Origin: Nonomuraea endophytica
GTDB lineage: Bacteria > Actinomycetota > Actinomycetes > Streptosporangiales > Streptosporangiaceae
Length of the DNA: 64,000 nt
NCBI RefSeq assembly: GCF_014203235.1
Contig: NZ_JACHIN010000001.1
Span: 124,001 to 188,000, forward strand
Direction of reading: 5' to 3'
The notes under the pieces are model-generated. The model had not been told where the DNA came from. It did not search any database and worked only from the letters and a program-made list of their open reading frames with translations. The position numbers and the translations under genes are program-made. Positions within the stretch are counted from its first letter, which is position 1. The number at the start of each line of letters is the position of its first letter. This document shows, one piece after another, positions 1-8,534 of this stretch.

Positions 1-431
1 GCGGAGACGAGCTCGCCCGGGGTGTGGGCGATGAACGGGTGCACGGCGCTCACGTCGTCGCCGACCACCTTGGCCAGTTCGCCGCTGTGCCGCCGGGAGA
101 ACCAGCCGATCGGCACCCGACCCAGCCGCGCCGCCAGCTGCCGGCGGAACATGAGCTGCACCCGGCCGTCGACCAGATGCCCGATCCCGGAGGACGCGGC
201 GGTGAACAGCAGCCGGACGAACAACCCGGCCGCTCCCACGATCACGACGGTCCAGACGTGGCCGTGGTCGAGCGGGCCCGGCGACAGCAGCGTACGGCCC
301 AGCTCGACGACCGCCAGCAGCGGCGCCAGCCCCGCGACGGCGCCGATGACCTGCAGGACGACCACGGCCGCGAAGCTCGGCACATGCGGCCGCAGCAGCC
401 GGGTCATGCTCGGCGACTCGGTGGCGTTCAT
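1..431 (-). CDS. ABC exporter, N-terminal part (runs off left edge)
   Basis: About 143 N-terminal residues are visible, beginning MNATESPSMTRLLRPHV. Two hydrophobic stretches (about residues 14-40 and 54-75) and a downstream LGRVPIGWFSRRHSGELAKV segment match the membrane domain of type I ABC exporters with fused ATPase. The 'WFSRRHSGEL' region is the usual first cytoplasmic coupling region. The ATG at 429-431 overlaps the TGA of the upstream cupin gene (ATGA), so translation is probably coupled. It is the third gene of an MFS-cupin-ABC operon. Substrate is unknown. The nucleotide-binding domain lies outside the window. Confidence 0.85.
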   Translation of the reverse strand, partial: MNATESPSMTRLLRPHVPSFAAVVVLQVIGAVAGLAPLLAVVELGRTLLSPGPLDHGHVWTVVIVGAAGLFVRLLFTAASSGIGHLVDGRVQLMFRRQLAARLGRVPIGWFSRRHSGELAKVVGDDVSAVHPFIAHTPGELVS

Positions 432-796
432 CGCTTCTCCAGACGGCTGCCGCGCGGCAGGGTGACGGCCATGATGTTGCTGGGGATGTCCAGCTCGATG
501 CGGTGCCAGCGGCCGCGCGGGACGACGGCCGCGGTTCCGGCGATCAGCCTGATCTCCTCCTCCGGCTGGCCGGGCCGTTCCGGACGCAGATAGAGGCGGA
601 TCTTCCCGATGAGACAGGACACGAGCTCCTCGGCGTCGGGGTGGATCTCCCAGTGGTCGGCGTGGACGTCGGCGCCGGTCTTCGCGTGGACGGTGGTCAG
701 CCGCCAGCCGTCCTGGTCGGGCGTCCCGGCCTTGACCCGGCCGTCTTGGTGGAGATGGAGGGAGGAGGCGAACAGATCGATCGGGGTGACGGTCAT
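428..796 (-). CDS. small cupin-domain protein
   Basis: This 122-residue protein has a single cupin barrel. Metal-site-like residues occur in VHADHWEIHPDAEEL (about residues 44-58), and the second motif is PRGRWHRIEL (about 92-101). The length is typical of a one-domain cupin with no DNA-binding region. It overlaps the MFS gene by 4 bp upstream and the ABC gene by 4 bp downstream, so all three are probably made from one mRNA. A ligand-binding or isomerase-like role for the exported compound is possible, but the sequence does not show which. Confidence 0.8.
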   Translation of the reverse strand: MTVTPIDLFASSLHLHQDGRVKAGTPDQDGWRLTTVHAKTGADVHADHWEIHPDAEELVSCLIGKIRLYLRPERPGQPEEEIRLIAGTAAVVPRGRWHRIELDIPSNIMAVTLPRGSRLEKR

Positions 797-2190
797 GCCG
801 GGACGACCTTCCTGGGCCGGACGGTGAGGGCGATGAGGACGGCGGCGGCCAGGAGCGCGGCGCAGACGGTCAGGCTGAGCGCGTAGCCGTCGGTGAGGGT
901 CTGGGGCGTGACGACCTGGCCGGTGCGGTGGTGCGCCACGGTGCCGAGCACGGCCAGCCCGAGCGAGGCGCCGATCTGGCGTGAGCTGTTGAGCAGGCCC
1001 GACGCGGTGCCGCTCTCATGGGCCGCGACGCCGGTGGTGGCCGTGGCGACGACCGGCCCGAGGCAGAGCCCGAACCCGACGCCGATCACGATCGACGGCG
1101 CCAGGACGTGGGTGAGGAAGGCGCCGTCCGGGGTGATCAGCCCGAACCAGGCGAACCCCGCCCCGGTCAGCAGCCCGCCGGCGACCAGCAACGTCCGCGG
1201 CGCGGCCCGGTAGCCGAGCTTGACCGCGAGCACGGACCCGGCGATCACCGCCAGCGCCATCGGCAGGAACATGAGCCCGGTCAGCGCCGGACCCGCGCCG
1301 AGCACGCGCTGGAGATAGAGCGAGGCGAAGTAGAAGGACGCGGCCATGGCCGCGCCGACCAGCAGTTGGAACAGGTTCGCTGCGAGCACCGACCGGTTGG
1401 CGAACAGGCCGAGCCGGATCAGCGGCTCGCGCCGGGTGGTCAGCTCGACCCGGACGAACGCCACCAGCAGCACGATCGCGACCGCGAGCGTCGTCACCGT
1501 GGTCGGCGAGGTCCACGCGTGGTGTTCGGTACGCACGACGCCGAACACCAGCAGGGTCACCCCGGCCGTGGCCAGGACCGCTCCGAGCACGTCCGGGCGA
1601 CCACCGCGAACCCCAGCCGGGCCGGCGGCGACACCCCTCCAGGCCAGGGCCAGCGCACCGGCGGCCATCGGCACGCTCACGAACATCACCCAGCGCCAGC
1701 TCGCGTACTCGGTGAGCAGTCCCCCGATCAGCACGCCGAGCGCGCCGCCCGCGGCGTTGGTGGCACTCCAGATCCCGAAGGCCCGCACCCGCGCCCGGCC
1801 CGCCGGGAACGTCGTGGCCAGCAGCGACAACGCGGCCGGAGCCAGCGCGGCGGCCCCGATGCCCTGGACGGCGCGGGCGGCGACCAGATGGCCGGGTTCC
1901 TGGGCGAAGCCGCCGATGAGCGAGGCGAGGCCGAACAGCCCGAGCCCCAGCAGAAGAACCTGTTTGCGGCCATATCGGTCGGCCGCCTTGCCGCCGAGCA
2001 GGAGCAGCCCGCCGAAGGTGAGCGCGTAGGCGTGGATCACCCAGGTCAGTCCCACCGCGCTGAAGCCGAGTCCGGCCGCGATCTGCGGCAGCCCGACGTT
2101 CACCACGGACAGGTCCAGCGACACCATGAACTGCACGACGGCCACCGTGGCGAGGGTGGCGCCCGTTCGCGCGCCGACCGAGATTGTCAT
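793..2190 (-). CDS. MFS drug efflux transporter (DHA2 type)
   Basis: The 465-residue protein has about fourteen hydrophobic segments. It begins MTISVGARTGATLATVAVVQ and carries the DHA2 (EmrB/QacA) signature SLDLSVVNVGLP near residue 24. The loop motif GGKAADRYGRKQVLLLG follows TM2, and a typical antiporter motif C-like region lies around GALGVLIGGLL. It should be a proton-driven exporter in the cytoplasmic membrane. It is the first gene of the operon. An adjacent regulator was not seen: the next upstream gene is an SDR on the same strand, 88 bp away. Substrate cannot be inferred. Confidence 0.9.
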   Translation of the reverse strand: MTISVGARTGATLATVAVVQFMVSLDLSVVNVGLPQIAAGLGFSAVGLTWVIHAYALTFGGLLLLGGKAADRYGRKQVLLLGLGLFGLASLIGGFAQEPGHLVAARAVQGIGAAALAPAALSLLATTFPAGRARVRAFGIWSATNAAGGALGVLIGGLLTEYASWRWVMFVSVPMAAGALALAWRGVAAGPAGVRGGRPDVLGAVLATAGVTLLVFGVVRTEHHAWTSPTTVTTLAVAIVLLVAFVRVELTTRREPLIRLGLFANRSVLAANLFQLLVGAAMAASFYFASLYLQRVLGAGPALTGLMFLPMALAVIAGSVLAVKLGYRAAPRTLLVAGGLLTGAGFAWFGLITPDGAFLTHVLAPSIVIGVGFGLCLGPVVATATTGVAAHESGTASGLLNSSRQIGASLGLAVLGTVAHHRTGQVVTPQTLTDGYALSLTVCAALLAAAVLIALTVRPRKVVPA

Positions 2191-2278
2191 GCCGCAATCG
2201 TGGTCGGACCGCAGCTCAGGGGCGTCGTACCCGCGAAGTCAATTGCCGCTACCGCCCCCGCACCAGTGGCGGGCCCGA

Positions 2279-3127
2279 CTACGACGGCGGGAGTAGTCCG
2301 CCGTGGGACGCCGTCGAAAGGTCCTGCCCGTCGGCCCAGGTCTTGAGCCGGTCGGCGTAGACCTGCTGGATCATCGGATAGAAGCCCTGCCCGAAGAGCA
2401 CCCGCAGCGGCGGCTCGGCCGAGTCGACGATCGTGAGCAGCGTCCGGGCCGCGGCTGCCGGGTCCCCGGAAGGCTGATTCTTCATGACCCCGGCGAGGCT
2501 CCGCCGCACATCGTCGTAGGCCGGGCTGGTCTCCGCCATGAACCCGTTGTCGAGCGGATCGGGGTTCTTCCCGTCCCTGGTGGCGAACCCGGCGGGCTCG
2601 ATCACGGTCACCTTGATCCCGAACCCCGCGACCTCACGGGCGAGGGTCTCGTTGAGCGCTTCGAGAGCCCACTTGGAGGCCTGGTACGCGCCCCCGAGCG
2701 GCATGGCGACCAGCCCAGCCACCGAGGACAGCTGGACGATGTGCCCGGAGCCCTGCTCGCGCAGGTGGGGCAGCACAGCCTGGACAACCCAGACCGCCCC
2801 GAACAGGTTCGTCTCGAACTGGTCGCGCAGCTCCCGCTCGGTAAGCTCCTCGACCGCGCCGATCTGGGCGTATCCGGCGTTGTTCACCACGACGTCGAGC
2901 CGCCCGAAGCGCTCCTTGGCCAGCTTCACGCTCTCGAAGACCGCGGCCCTGTCGGTCACGTCCAGCTCCAGCGGGAGCACCGCGTCGCCGTAGGCGGCGA
3001 CCAGTCCGTCCAGGCTTCCGGCGTTCCGGGCGGTGGCCGCCACCTTGTCGCCGCGCGCGAGCGCCGCCTCGACGAAGCTACGGCCGAGCCCGCGCGACGA
3101 CCCGGTGACGAACCAAACCTTGCTCAT
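2279..3127 (-). CDS. SDR family oxidoreductase
   Basis: This is a 282-residue classical short-chain dehydrogenase. The NAD(P)-binding motif TGSSRGLGR is at about residues 8-16, NNAG at about 86-89, the catalytic Ser in VQLSSVAG, and YQASK at about 153-157. The arginine in GSSRGLG favours NADP(H). It lies 90 bp downstream of an ECF41 sigma factor gene on the same strand, and ECF41 factors are commonly linked to oxidoreductase genes of this sort. Its probable ribosome site (GAAGGA, about 3142-3147) lies in the 3' arm of a long inverted repeat, suggesting translational control. Substrate unknown. Confidence 0.9.
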   Translation of the reverse strand: MSKVWFVTGSSRGLGRSFVEAALARGDKVAATARNAGSLDGLVAAYGDAVLPLELDVTDRAAVFESVKLAKERFGRLDVVVNNAGYAQIGAVEELTERELRDQFETNLFGAVWVVQAVLPHLREQGSGHIVQLSSVAGLVAMPLGGAYQASKWALEALNETLAREVAGFGIKVTVIEPAGFATRDGKNPDPLDNGFMAETSPAYDDVRRSLAGVMKNQPSGDPAAAARTLLTIVDSAEPPLRVLFGQGFYPMIQQVYADRLKTWADGQDLSTASHGGLLPPS

Positions 3128-3137
3128 GACGTGTTCC

Positions 3138-3208
3138 CGTTCCTTCGCTGTCGGCTGCGTTCACCTCCTGAACCGGACAGCCGCCCGATCCCTGACAGCG
3201 AAGGAACG
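3138..3208 (-). promoter_or_regulatory. 15-bp perfect inverted repeat in the SDR leader
   Basis: CGTTCCTTCGCTGTC at 3138-3152 is the exact reverse complement of GACAGCGAAGGAACG at 3194-3208, with a 41-nt loop. Read on the minus strand, the distal arm contains GAAGGA, the only Shine-Dalgarno-like sequence before the SDR start at 3127. The loop contains a strong AGGAGG followed by GTG, in a different frame. The structure could sequester the SDR ribosome site, or it could terminate transcription from the sigma-factor gene ending at 3218. No run of T follows it, which argues mildly against a terminator. Confidence 0.55.
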
Positions 3209-3217
3209 TGACGTGAC

Positions 3218-4174
3218 TCACCACGTGGCCACGAGCGGCTGGTGCGGCCCGGCGGCCGCCCACTGGCGGGTGAAGCGCTCGAGCTTGTCGGGGTTGACCT
3301 GAAGGCGGATCGCCTCGACCCCGTCGGGACCCACGTCGAGGCAGACGAGGCCGAAGATCCGCTCCCCGGCCTGGATCAGCAGGGCGGGGCCGCCGTTGAC
3401 GACGACGGCGTGGAAGACCGGATCGATCCCGCCGAGGATGGCCCGCTTGGCGTCGGTCGGCCGGAACACGTGCGCCAGATAACGCGCGATGTCCGGCGCG
3501 CCGACGACCGGAGTCCTGCGGGCCCGAATCCGGCCGCCGCCGTCGGCCACGCTGACCGCGTCATCGGTGAGCAGCCGGACCAGCGGCTCGGTGTCGCCGC
3601 TGAGCGTCGCGGCGAGGAAACCCTGAACGATCTTCTCCGCCACGCCCGCGTCGACCTCTGCCCGGGAGCGCCCGGCGGCCAGGTGCTGCTTGGCGCGCCG
3701 GTAAACCTGCTGGCAGTTCACCTCGGTCAGGTCGAGGATCTCCGCGATCTCGCGATGCGGGTATCCGAACGCCTCGCGCAGCACGTAGACGGCGCGCTCG
3801 TTGGGCGACAGCCGTTCCATGAGGGTGAGCATCGCCAGCGACACCGACTCGCGCTGCTCGGCGGTGTCGGCCGGGCCGAGCATACGATCCCCGGCCAGGA
3901 CCGGCTCCGGCAGCCAATGCCCCACGTAGGTCTCCCGCCGGACCCGCGCCGAGCCGAGCTGGGTGAGGCAGAGATTGGTGAGCACCTTCGTCAGCCACGC
4001 CTCGGGCGTCTCGATCAGCTTCCGGTCCGCCGCGTGCCACCGCAGGAAGGTGTCCTGCACCACGTCCTCGGCGTCACCGGCCGACCCCAGCAGCCGGTAG
4101 GCGATCGCCTCCAGGCGGCCTCGGAAGCTCTCGAAGAAATCGGCCTCGTGCGACATGCCTCCATGCTCAACCAT
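3218..4174 (-). CDS. ECF41-type RNA polymerase sigma factor (SigJ-like)
   Basis: A 318-residue sigma factor with regions sigma2 (FRGRLEAIAYRLLGSAGDAE, then DVVQDTFLRW) and sigma4 (LSPNERAVYVLREAFGYPHREIAEIL). It is followed by a SnoaL/NTF2-like C-terminal domain of about 130 residues. The ECF41 hallmarks are all present: WLPEP in the linker, DGGGR, and NPDKL near the end. In this family the C-terminal domain acts in cis in place of a separate anti-sigma factor. The first ATG (4174) follows GGAGG at 12 nt; a second ATG 18 bp downstream is an alternative start. The neighbouring SDR is the likely target gene. Confidence 0.92.
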   Translation of the reverse strand: MVEHGGMSHEADFFESFRGRLEAIAYRLLGSAGDAEDVVQDTFLRWHAADRKLIETPEAWLTKVLTNLCLTQLGSARVRRETYVGHWLPEPVLAGDRMLGPADTAEQRESVSLAMLTLMERLSPNERAVYVLREAFGYPHREIAEILDLTEVNCQQVYRRAKQHLAAGRSRAEVDAGVAEKIVQGFLAATLSGDTEPLVRLLTDDAVSVADGGGRIRARRTPVVGAPDIARYLAHVFRPTDAKRAILGGIDPVFHAVVVNGGPALLIQAGERIFGLVCLDVGPDGVEAIRLQVNPDKLERFTRQWAAAGPHQPLVATW

Positions 4175-4285
4175 GCGGGTCTCACCCCTCCAACCGCCCC
4201 CTGAGATGAGACAGGGGTGACCCCAGGGAAGTACTCAGGGGCGCACCCGATGCCCGGCCGAACGCGCCCGGATCATGCTGTGCAC

Positions 4286-4918
4286 ATGCGGATCAGCTGG
4301 GCCGGTTGGGCCCTCATGACTGTGCTATCCCTGTTCATCGTCTCCATCGCCGCGAAATACCTGACCTTCGACCCGGCGGTGTACTTCGAGCAGCAACGCG
4401 AGATCTACGTCGAACGTGTCCTGGCCCTCGGACTGCACGTCTCCGGTGCGATCGTCGCCCTTGCGATCGGACCTCTGCAGTTCGTCGGAGCGATACGGCG
4501 CCGCCTGCCCCGCCTCCACCGCGCCATCGGAATCCTCTACCTCCTGGGCTGCCTGGCCGGCGGCATCGGCGGCCTCCTCCTGGCGCCCACCGCCCACGGC
4601 GGCCCCATCGCCAGTGTGGGCTTCGCCGGCCTGGCCATCAGCTGGCTGGTGACCGGCGCGGTCGGCCTCCGCATGATCCTCACCGGCCGGGTGGCCGACC
4701 ACCGCCGCTGGATGATCCGCAGCTTCGCCCTCACCTTCTCCGCCGTCACGCTGCGCCTCATGCTCCTCACGTACGGCGGGCTGGCCTCGGCCGACCTCAT
4801 CACGCTCGACTTCACCACGGCCTACGTGGCGATCGCCTGGTTGTGCTGGGTCCCCAACCTCCTCATCGCCATCCACTTCACCCCGGCCCCGTCCAAGCGG
4901 GAGGTTCTACCCGTCTGA
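4286..4918 (+). CDS. DUF2306 membrane protein
   Basis: A 210-residue protein with about six transmembrane helices. It carries the DUF2306 pattern: LHVSGAIVALAIGPLQFVGA, then RLPRLHRAIGILYLLGC, and later RVADHRRWMIRSFALTF. The conserved HR and HRRW residues are intact. I chose the ATG at 4286 because homologues start just before the first helix (MRISWAGWALMTV). A longer reading frame begins at 4217. Function of the family is not known. Its 3' end overlaps the convergent LysR gene by 12 bp. Confidence 0.85.
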   Translation: MRISWAGWALMTVLSLFIVSIAAKYLTFDPAVYFEQQREIYVERVLALGLHVSGAIVALAIGPLQFVGAIRRRLPRLHRAIGILYLLGCLAGGIGGLLLAPTAHGGPIASVGFAGLAISWLVTGAVGLRMILTGRVADHRRWMIRSFALTFSAVTLRLMLLTYGGLASADLITLDFTTAYVAIAWLCWVPNLLIAIHFTPAPSKREVLPV

Positions 4919-5830
4919 AGCACCGGCCGGCGGCGCGAGTTCGCCCGCGACCTCGATCGCGATCTCGATGGCCCGGCCGGCGAGCGGTGAGTGGGTGCGG
5001 CCGGACCGCCAGTGCAGGTAGATCTCTCGCGGCGGCGGGGACGGCCGCAGCTCGTGGACGCGGAGCCGGTCGTCGGATGAGACGCCGGCCCCGCGGATGG
5101 CGAGCCACGGCAGCACCGCCGAACCCAGACCGGCCCGCACCATCGACAGCAGGGTGTCGTTGACCGCGCTGCGGAACACCACCTGCGGGCGGGCGCCGCC
5201 GCGGGCCATGGCCTGTTCCATCAGGGTCTGGTCGCAGATCAGCGGCCAGGCCACCATCGGGGCGCCGTCGAGCCGGTTCAGCGGGACCGGCCCGTCGGGG
5301 AAGTCGCCGGCGCCCGCCACCAGCAGGTACGGATCGTCGAGCAGCTTGACGTGCTCGACGTCGCCGTCGACGCGGCCGTCGTAGAACAGCAGGTCGAGGT
5401 CGCCGAGCTGCGGCTGGTCCGGCTCCTCCTCCGACAGCCTGATGTCGCAGCCGGGGTGCTCGGCACGCAGTCGCCGTACCACCGAGGGCAGGATCACGTT
5501 GGACACGCTCTGGAAGGTGCCGATGTCGATCCGGCCGTCGCCCGCCTTGAAGCGGTCCACGGCGTCGGTAAGCGCGTCGGCCTTGGCCAGGAGGTCCTTG
5601 GCGTGGCCGAGCACCACGGAGCCGAGCGGGGTGAGGCGGACGGGTTTAGGGCCGCCCGGCCGGTCGAACACCAGGCCGCCGACGGCCTTCTCCAGCGCGG
5701 CGACCTGCTGGCTCACGGTTGACTGGGTGTAGCCGAGCCGGGCGGCCGCCCGGCCGAACGAACCCTCCTCGGCGATGGCGGCCATCGCCGCCAGGTGGCG
5801 TAGCTCGATGTCGGACACGCGTACCACCAT
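4907..5830 (-). CDS. LysR family transcriptional regulator
   Basis: A 307-residue LTTR. The N-terminal winged helix-turn-helix is IELRHLAAMAAIAEEGSFGR followed by AAARLGYTQSTVSQQVAALE, with the usual co-inducer domain after about residue 90. It is divergent from the luciferase-like monooxygenase gene at 5902, which is the classic LysR arrangement. The 71-bp gap holds a perfect palindrome, a likely operator. The ATG at 5830 has only a weak ribosome site; a GTG at 5818 is a possible alternative. Confidence 0.9.
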   Translation of the reverse strand: MVVRVSDIELRHLAAMAAIAEEGSFGRAAARLGYTQSTVSQQVAALEKAVGGLVFDRPGGPKPVRLTPLGSVVLGHAKDLLAKADALTDAVDRFKAGDGRIDIGTFQSVSNVILPSVVRRLRAEHPGCDIRLSEEEPDQPQLGDLDLLFYDGRVDGDVEHVKLLDDPYLLVAGAGDFPDGPVPLNRLDGAPMVAWPLICDQTLMEQAMARGGARPQVVFRSAVNDTLLSMVRAGLGSAVLPWLAIRGAGVSSDDRLRVHELRPSPPPREIYLHWRSGRTHSPLAGRAIEIAIEVAGELAPPAGASDG

Positions 5831-5839
5831 AGCTCGTTA

Positions 5840-5880
5840 CGATTGACTCAATCGGAAATCATCGCTTTTCACGATTGATT
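5840..5880. promoter_or_regulatory. candidate LysR operator (palindrome plus third half-site)
   Basis: CGATTGA (5840-5846), one base, then TCAATCG (5848-5854) form a perfect palindrome. A third CGATTGA copy follows at 5872-5878. All lie between the divergent LysR gene and the LLM monooxygenase gene. Recognition-site plus activation-site half-sites on one DNA face are typical of LysR regulation. Confidence 0.55.
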
Positions 5881-5901
5881 CCGCTGCCTAGCGTGGCAGA
5901 C

Positions 5902-6720
5902 ATGACACACCACCTGCGGTCGGCGCTCTGGCTGCCGCTCTTCGACGAACTCGCCGACCCGCGAGTGATCGCCCGCCTCGCCGCCGAAGCGGAGGAAGCC
6001 GGGTGGGACGGCTTCTTCGTGTGGGATCAGCTGTCCTGGCGGGGACCGGTCCGACCGGTCGCCGACCCGTGGATCGTGCTGGCAGCGATCGCGACCGCGA
6101 CCGAGCGGCTACGGCTCGGCCCGATGGTGACCCCGCTCGCCCGCCGCCGCCCCACCAAGCTCGCGCGGGAGACCGCGACGCTGGACCGGCTCAGCGGCGG
6201 CCGCCTCACGCTCGGCGTCGGCCTCGGCAGCGACCGGTACGGCGGCGAGCTGTCCAGGACCGGCGAACAACTCGACGACCGGCGGCGCGGGCAGATGCTC
6301 GACGAGTCGCTGACGATCCTGTCCGCCGCCTGGTCCGGCGCGCCGGTGCGCCATCGCGGCGAGCACTACACCGTCGACGACCTCACGTTCCTCCCCCGGC
6401 CGGCTCAACGGCCCGGCGTGCCGGTGTGGGCCGCCGGGTTCCCCGGCAACATCAAGCCGATCCGCCGCGCCGCCCGGCTCGACGGCTTCTTCCCGGCCAA
6501 CCTCGAACACCCCGACCAGCTCGCCGAGGTCGCCGCCACCCTCGCCGAACTGCGCGACGGCCAGACGGGCCCCTACGACATCGCCCTGGCCCTGCCGCCC
6601 GGCGCCGATCCCGCGCCGTACGCGAAGGCGGGCGCGACGTGGTGGCTGGCCGAGTTCGATCCCGGAGTACGGCCGGCGACCGTACGTGACGTCATCCGCG
6701 ACGGCCCAGCGCGACGATGA
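5902..6720 (+). CDS. LLM class flavin-dependent oxidoreductase
   Basis: A 272-residue member of the luciferase-like monooxygenase fold, starting MTHHLRSALWLPLFDELADP. Family features include EEAGWDGFFVWDQL at about residue 31 and RLRLGPMVTPLARRRPTKLA near 70. LDRLSGGRLTLGVGLGSD follows at about residue 95. It probably uses FMNH2 or F420 to oxidise or reduce a small molecule; the sequence does not decide between them. The ATG at 5902 matches family starts; a frame extends to 5875. Likely controlled by the divergent LysR protein. Confidence 0.88.
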   Translation: MTHHLRSALWLPLFDELADPRVIARLAAEAEEAGWDGFFVWDQLSWRGPVRPVADPWIVLAAIATATERLRLGPMVTPLARRRPTKLARETATLDRLSGGRLTLGVGLGSDRYGGELSRTGEQLDDRRRGQMLDESLTILSAAWSGAPVRHRGEHYTVDDLTFLPRPAQRPGVPVWAAGFPGNIKPIRRAARLDGFFPANLEHPDQLAEVAATLAELRDGQTGPYDIALALPPGADPAPYAKAGATWWLAEFDPGVRPATVRDVIRDGPARR

Positions 6721-6743
6721 GCCGCATGTGATCATATGAGGCC

Positions 6744-7271
6744 ATGGAGACCGTACTGGCCGGAGCAGTCGCCGTTGTGGGCACTCTCCTCGGATCTATC
6801 GTCACCTACTGGTTACAACGGCGTGCGTCCGATCATGGCGAGAAGCGACTCAGAAGCTCCCAGCTGAGACAGGAGCGGATCGAGGCCTACGGCGCCTTCG
6901 CCGCGGCGGCGACCACCCTCCGGCAGGCACGGACCACGCGGTGGTACCGACGGCAGGACGACTCCGGAGGTTCCGCCTACAGCGAGGCTCGCGCGGCAAG
7001 CGACCAGGCCCAGGGAGTCGCGCTGCACGCCCTCTTCCGTGCGCAGATCGTCGCCGGTGAGAACGACGTGACGGCCAGCGCCCAGAACGCCCTCGACGCG
7101 ATCGATGAGATCCGTCCCGGCCTGTCACGGCCGGAGTTCCAGGCGAAGCTGGAGAACAGCCGGCTGCTGCTCGCCGACTTCGTGGCGCACGCCTCGCGGG
7201 ACGTGATGGGATGGGAAACATCCCCCGCAGTGCGAGAGCTGCCCGCATATCCCGATGAAGCCCGCCCCTAG
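6744..7271 (+). CDS. hypothetical protein with N-terminal membrane anchor
   Basis: A 175-residue protein. One transmembrane helix (METVLAGAVAVVGTLLGSIV) is followed by a basic stretch, YWLQRRASDHGEKRLRSSQL. The rest is a mostly helical cytoplasmic domain rich in Ala, Arg and Glu. Similar anchored helical proteins are common in actinomycetes but unnamed, and I recognise no domain. Its stop at 7271 lies 2 bp from the convergent lcp stop, leaving no room for a terminator between them. Confidence 0.7.
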   Translation: METVLAGAVAVVGTLLGSIVTYWLQRRASDHGEKRLRSSQLRQERIEAYGAFAAAATTLRQARTTRWYRRQDDSGGSAYSEARAASDQAQGVALHALFRAQIVAGENDVTASAQNALDAIDEIRPGLSRPEFQAKLENSRLLLADFVAHASRDVMGWETSPAVRELPAYPDEARP

Positions 7272-7273
7272 CT

Positions 7274-8491
7274 TCAGCCGGGCCGGTTGCCCGTCGGGAT
7301 CACGATCTTGGTCTGCGCGCCGCGGGTGAGGTAGTAGGTGGTCCACTTCTTGACCATCTCGTCCAGGAGCCAGGCGGAGGCGGGCACCAGCGGCAGCCCG
7401 ATCAGCCCCTCCCGGAAGCGCACCAGCAGTGGCCAGGCGGTCTTGACCACCGGGTCCCACAGCGGCTCGCGGCGGATGCCGTTCCAGTCGGCGACCTGGT
7501 TGCCGGTCAGATACCTGGAGAACGCGTTGACGAGCGGCTTGTCGATGCCGCCAGGGCTGGTCAGCTCCGCGAGCATGTCCCGCAGGATGGCGTTGAGCTC
7601 CACGCCCTCCCGGGTGGAGCCCATGTTCCTGGGCAGGACCAGGTCCGACTGGGTGTAGGAGGTGTCCCAGGTGGCGGGGAGGAACTCGTCCCTGATGCCG
7701 AGCATGTGCCCCAGCATCTGGACCGAGTGCAGGTATCCCTCGGTCTCGGTGGCGGACATGCGTACCTTCCACTCCCGCAGGCCACGCATGGAGTACGTCG
7801 CCAGCGTGTGCCACGTGACGAGCATGTCTTCCTGGGTGATCGGGATGGGGCCCGACCAGTGGGGGGACGACTTCAGCAGGTGCCGTACCGCCGCGTGCAC
7901 CAGCCGGGTCTTCACCGCCTCGACCACGGCCGTGCCGCCGGGGCCCCAGGCGTTCCGGGGGCGGACCGCGTAGGCCAGGATGTTCGTCTTGGCGATCCGG
8001 TCCTTCAGATCCGCGCCGCCGGCGGAGTAGTAGACCGCGCGGGCCTCCTTGGGGATGGCGGTGGCCAGCATCCCGGCGCCGACGATGGTGAGGACGACGA
8101 GGTAGTTGCCCTTGAGCGCGTGGAAGCTCGCCCCGGCGTCCAGCTTGGCGGGGTCGGCCCACGACGGCAGCTGACGCGCCTGCTCGATGAAGGCCCGCAG
8201 ATCCTCCGGCAGTCCGGCGGGCAGGGGCTGGTCGTTGCGGTTCCAGTCGTACAGCAGCCGGTTGACCTCGGGGATGACGCCGCGCTCGAACAGTGAGGCG
8301 AGCAGCGGATCGGCCACCTCGTCCCACACCCAGCGCGGGTCGGCGCCACTGCCCGAACCCGCGATCGAACCACTGGCGGGCCAGCCCCAGTCGCCTGTCA
8401 GGGCTTGGGCCGGAGAGGCCGCCCCTAACGCGCCGAGCGCGCCCAAGGCCGCGCCCGAGATCAGTGCCTCGCGCCTGCTCAACTCTGCCAT
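7274..8491 (-). CDS. lcp: latex-clearing-protein-like rubber oxygenase (DUF2236)
   Basis: A 405-residue protein starting MAELSRREALISGAALGALG, a Tat signal peptide with SRR and a hydrophobic core ending in AQA. The mature part has Lcp-type blocks: GADPRWVWDEVADPLLASL, IPKEARAVYYSAGGADLKDR, and KTRLVHAAVRHLL followed by SPHW. From memory of Streptomyces K30 Lcp, the histidine in HAAVRHLL is the haem ligand and the arginine is conserved. Such enzymes cleave cis-1,4-polyisoprene outside the cell. I chose the ATG at 8491 because AAGGAG precedes it and the Tat motif follows; a frame runs to 8599. A divergent TetR gene matches the lcp/lcpR layout. Confidence 0.85.
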   Translation of the reverse strand: MAELSRREALISGAALGALGALGAASPAQALTGDWGWPASGSIAGSGSGADPRWVWDEVADPLLASLFERGVIPEVNRLLYDWNRNDQPLPAGLPEDLRAFIEQARQLPSWADPAKLDAGASFHALKGNYLVVLTIVGAGMLATAIPKEARAVYYSAGGADLKDRIAKTNILAYAVRPRNAWGPGGTAVVEAVKTRLVHAAVRHLLKSSPHWSGPIPITQEDMLVTWHTLATYSMRGLREWKVRMSATETEGYLHSVQMLGHMLGIRDEFLPATWDTSYTQSDLVLPRNMGSTREGVELNAILRDMLAELTSPGGIDKPLVNAFSRYLTGNQVADWNGIRREPLWDPVVKTAWPLLVRFREGLIGLPLVPASAWLLDEMVKKWTTYYLTRGAQTKIVIPTGNRPG

Positions 8492-8534
8492 GCTCCGCAC
8501 TCCTTCGAGGTGGGGGGTCCACTCAGGGCCTAGA

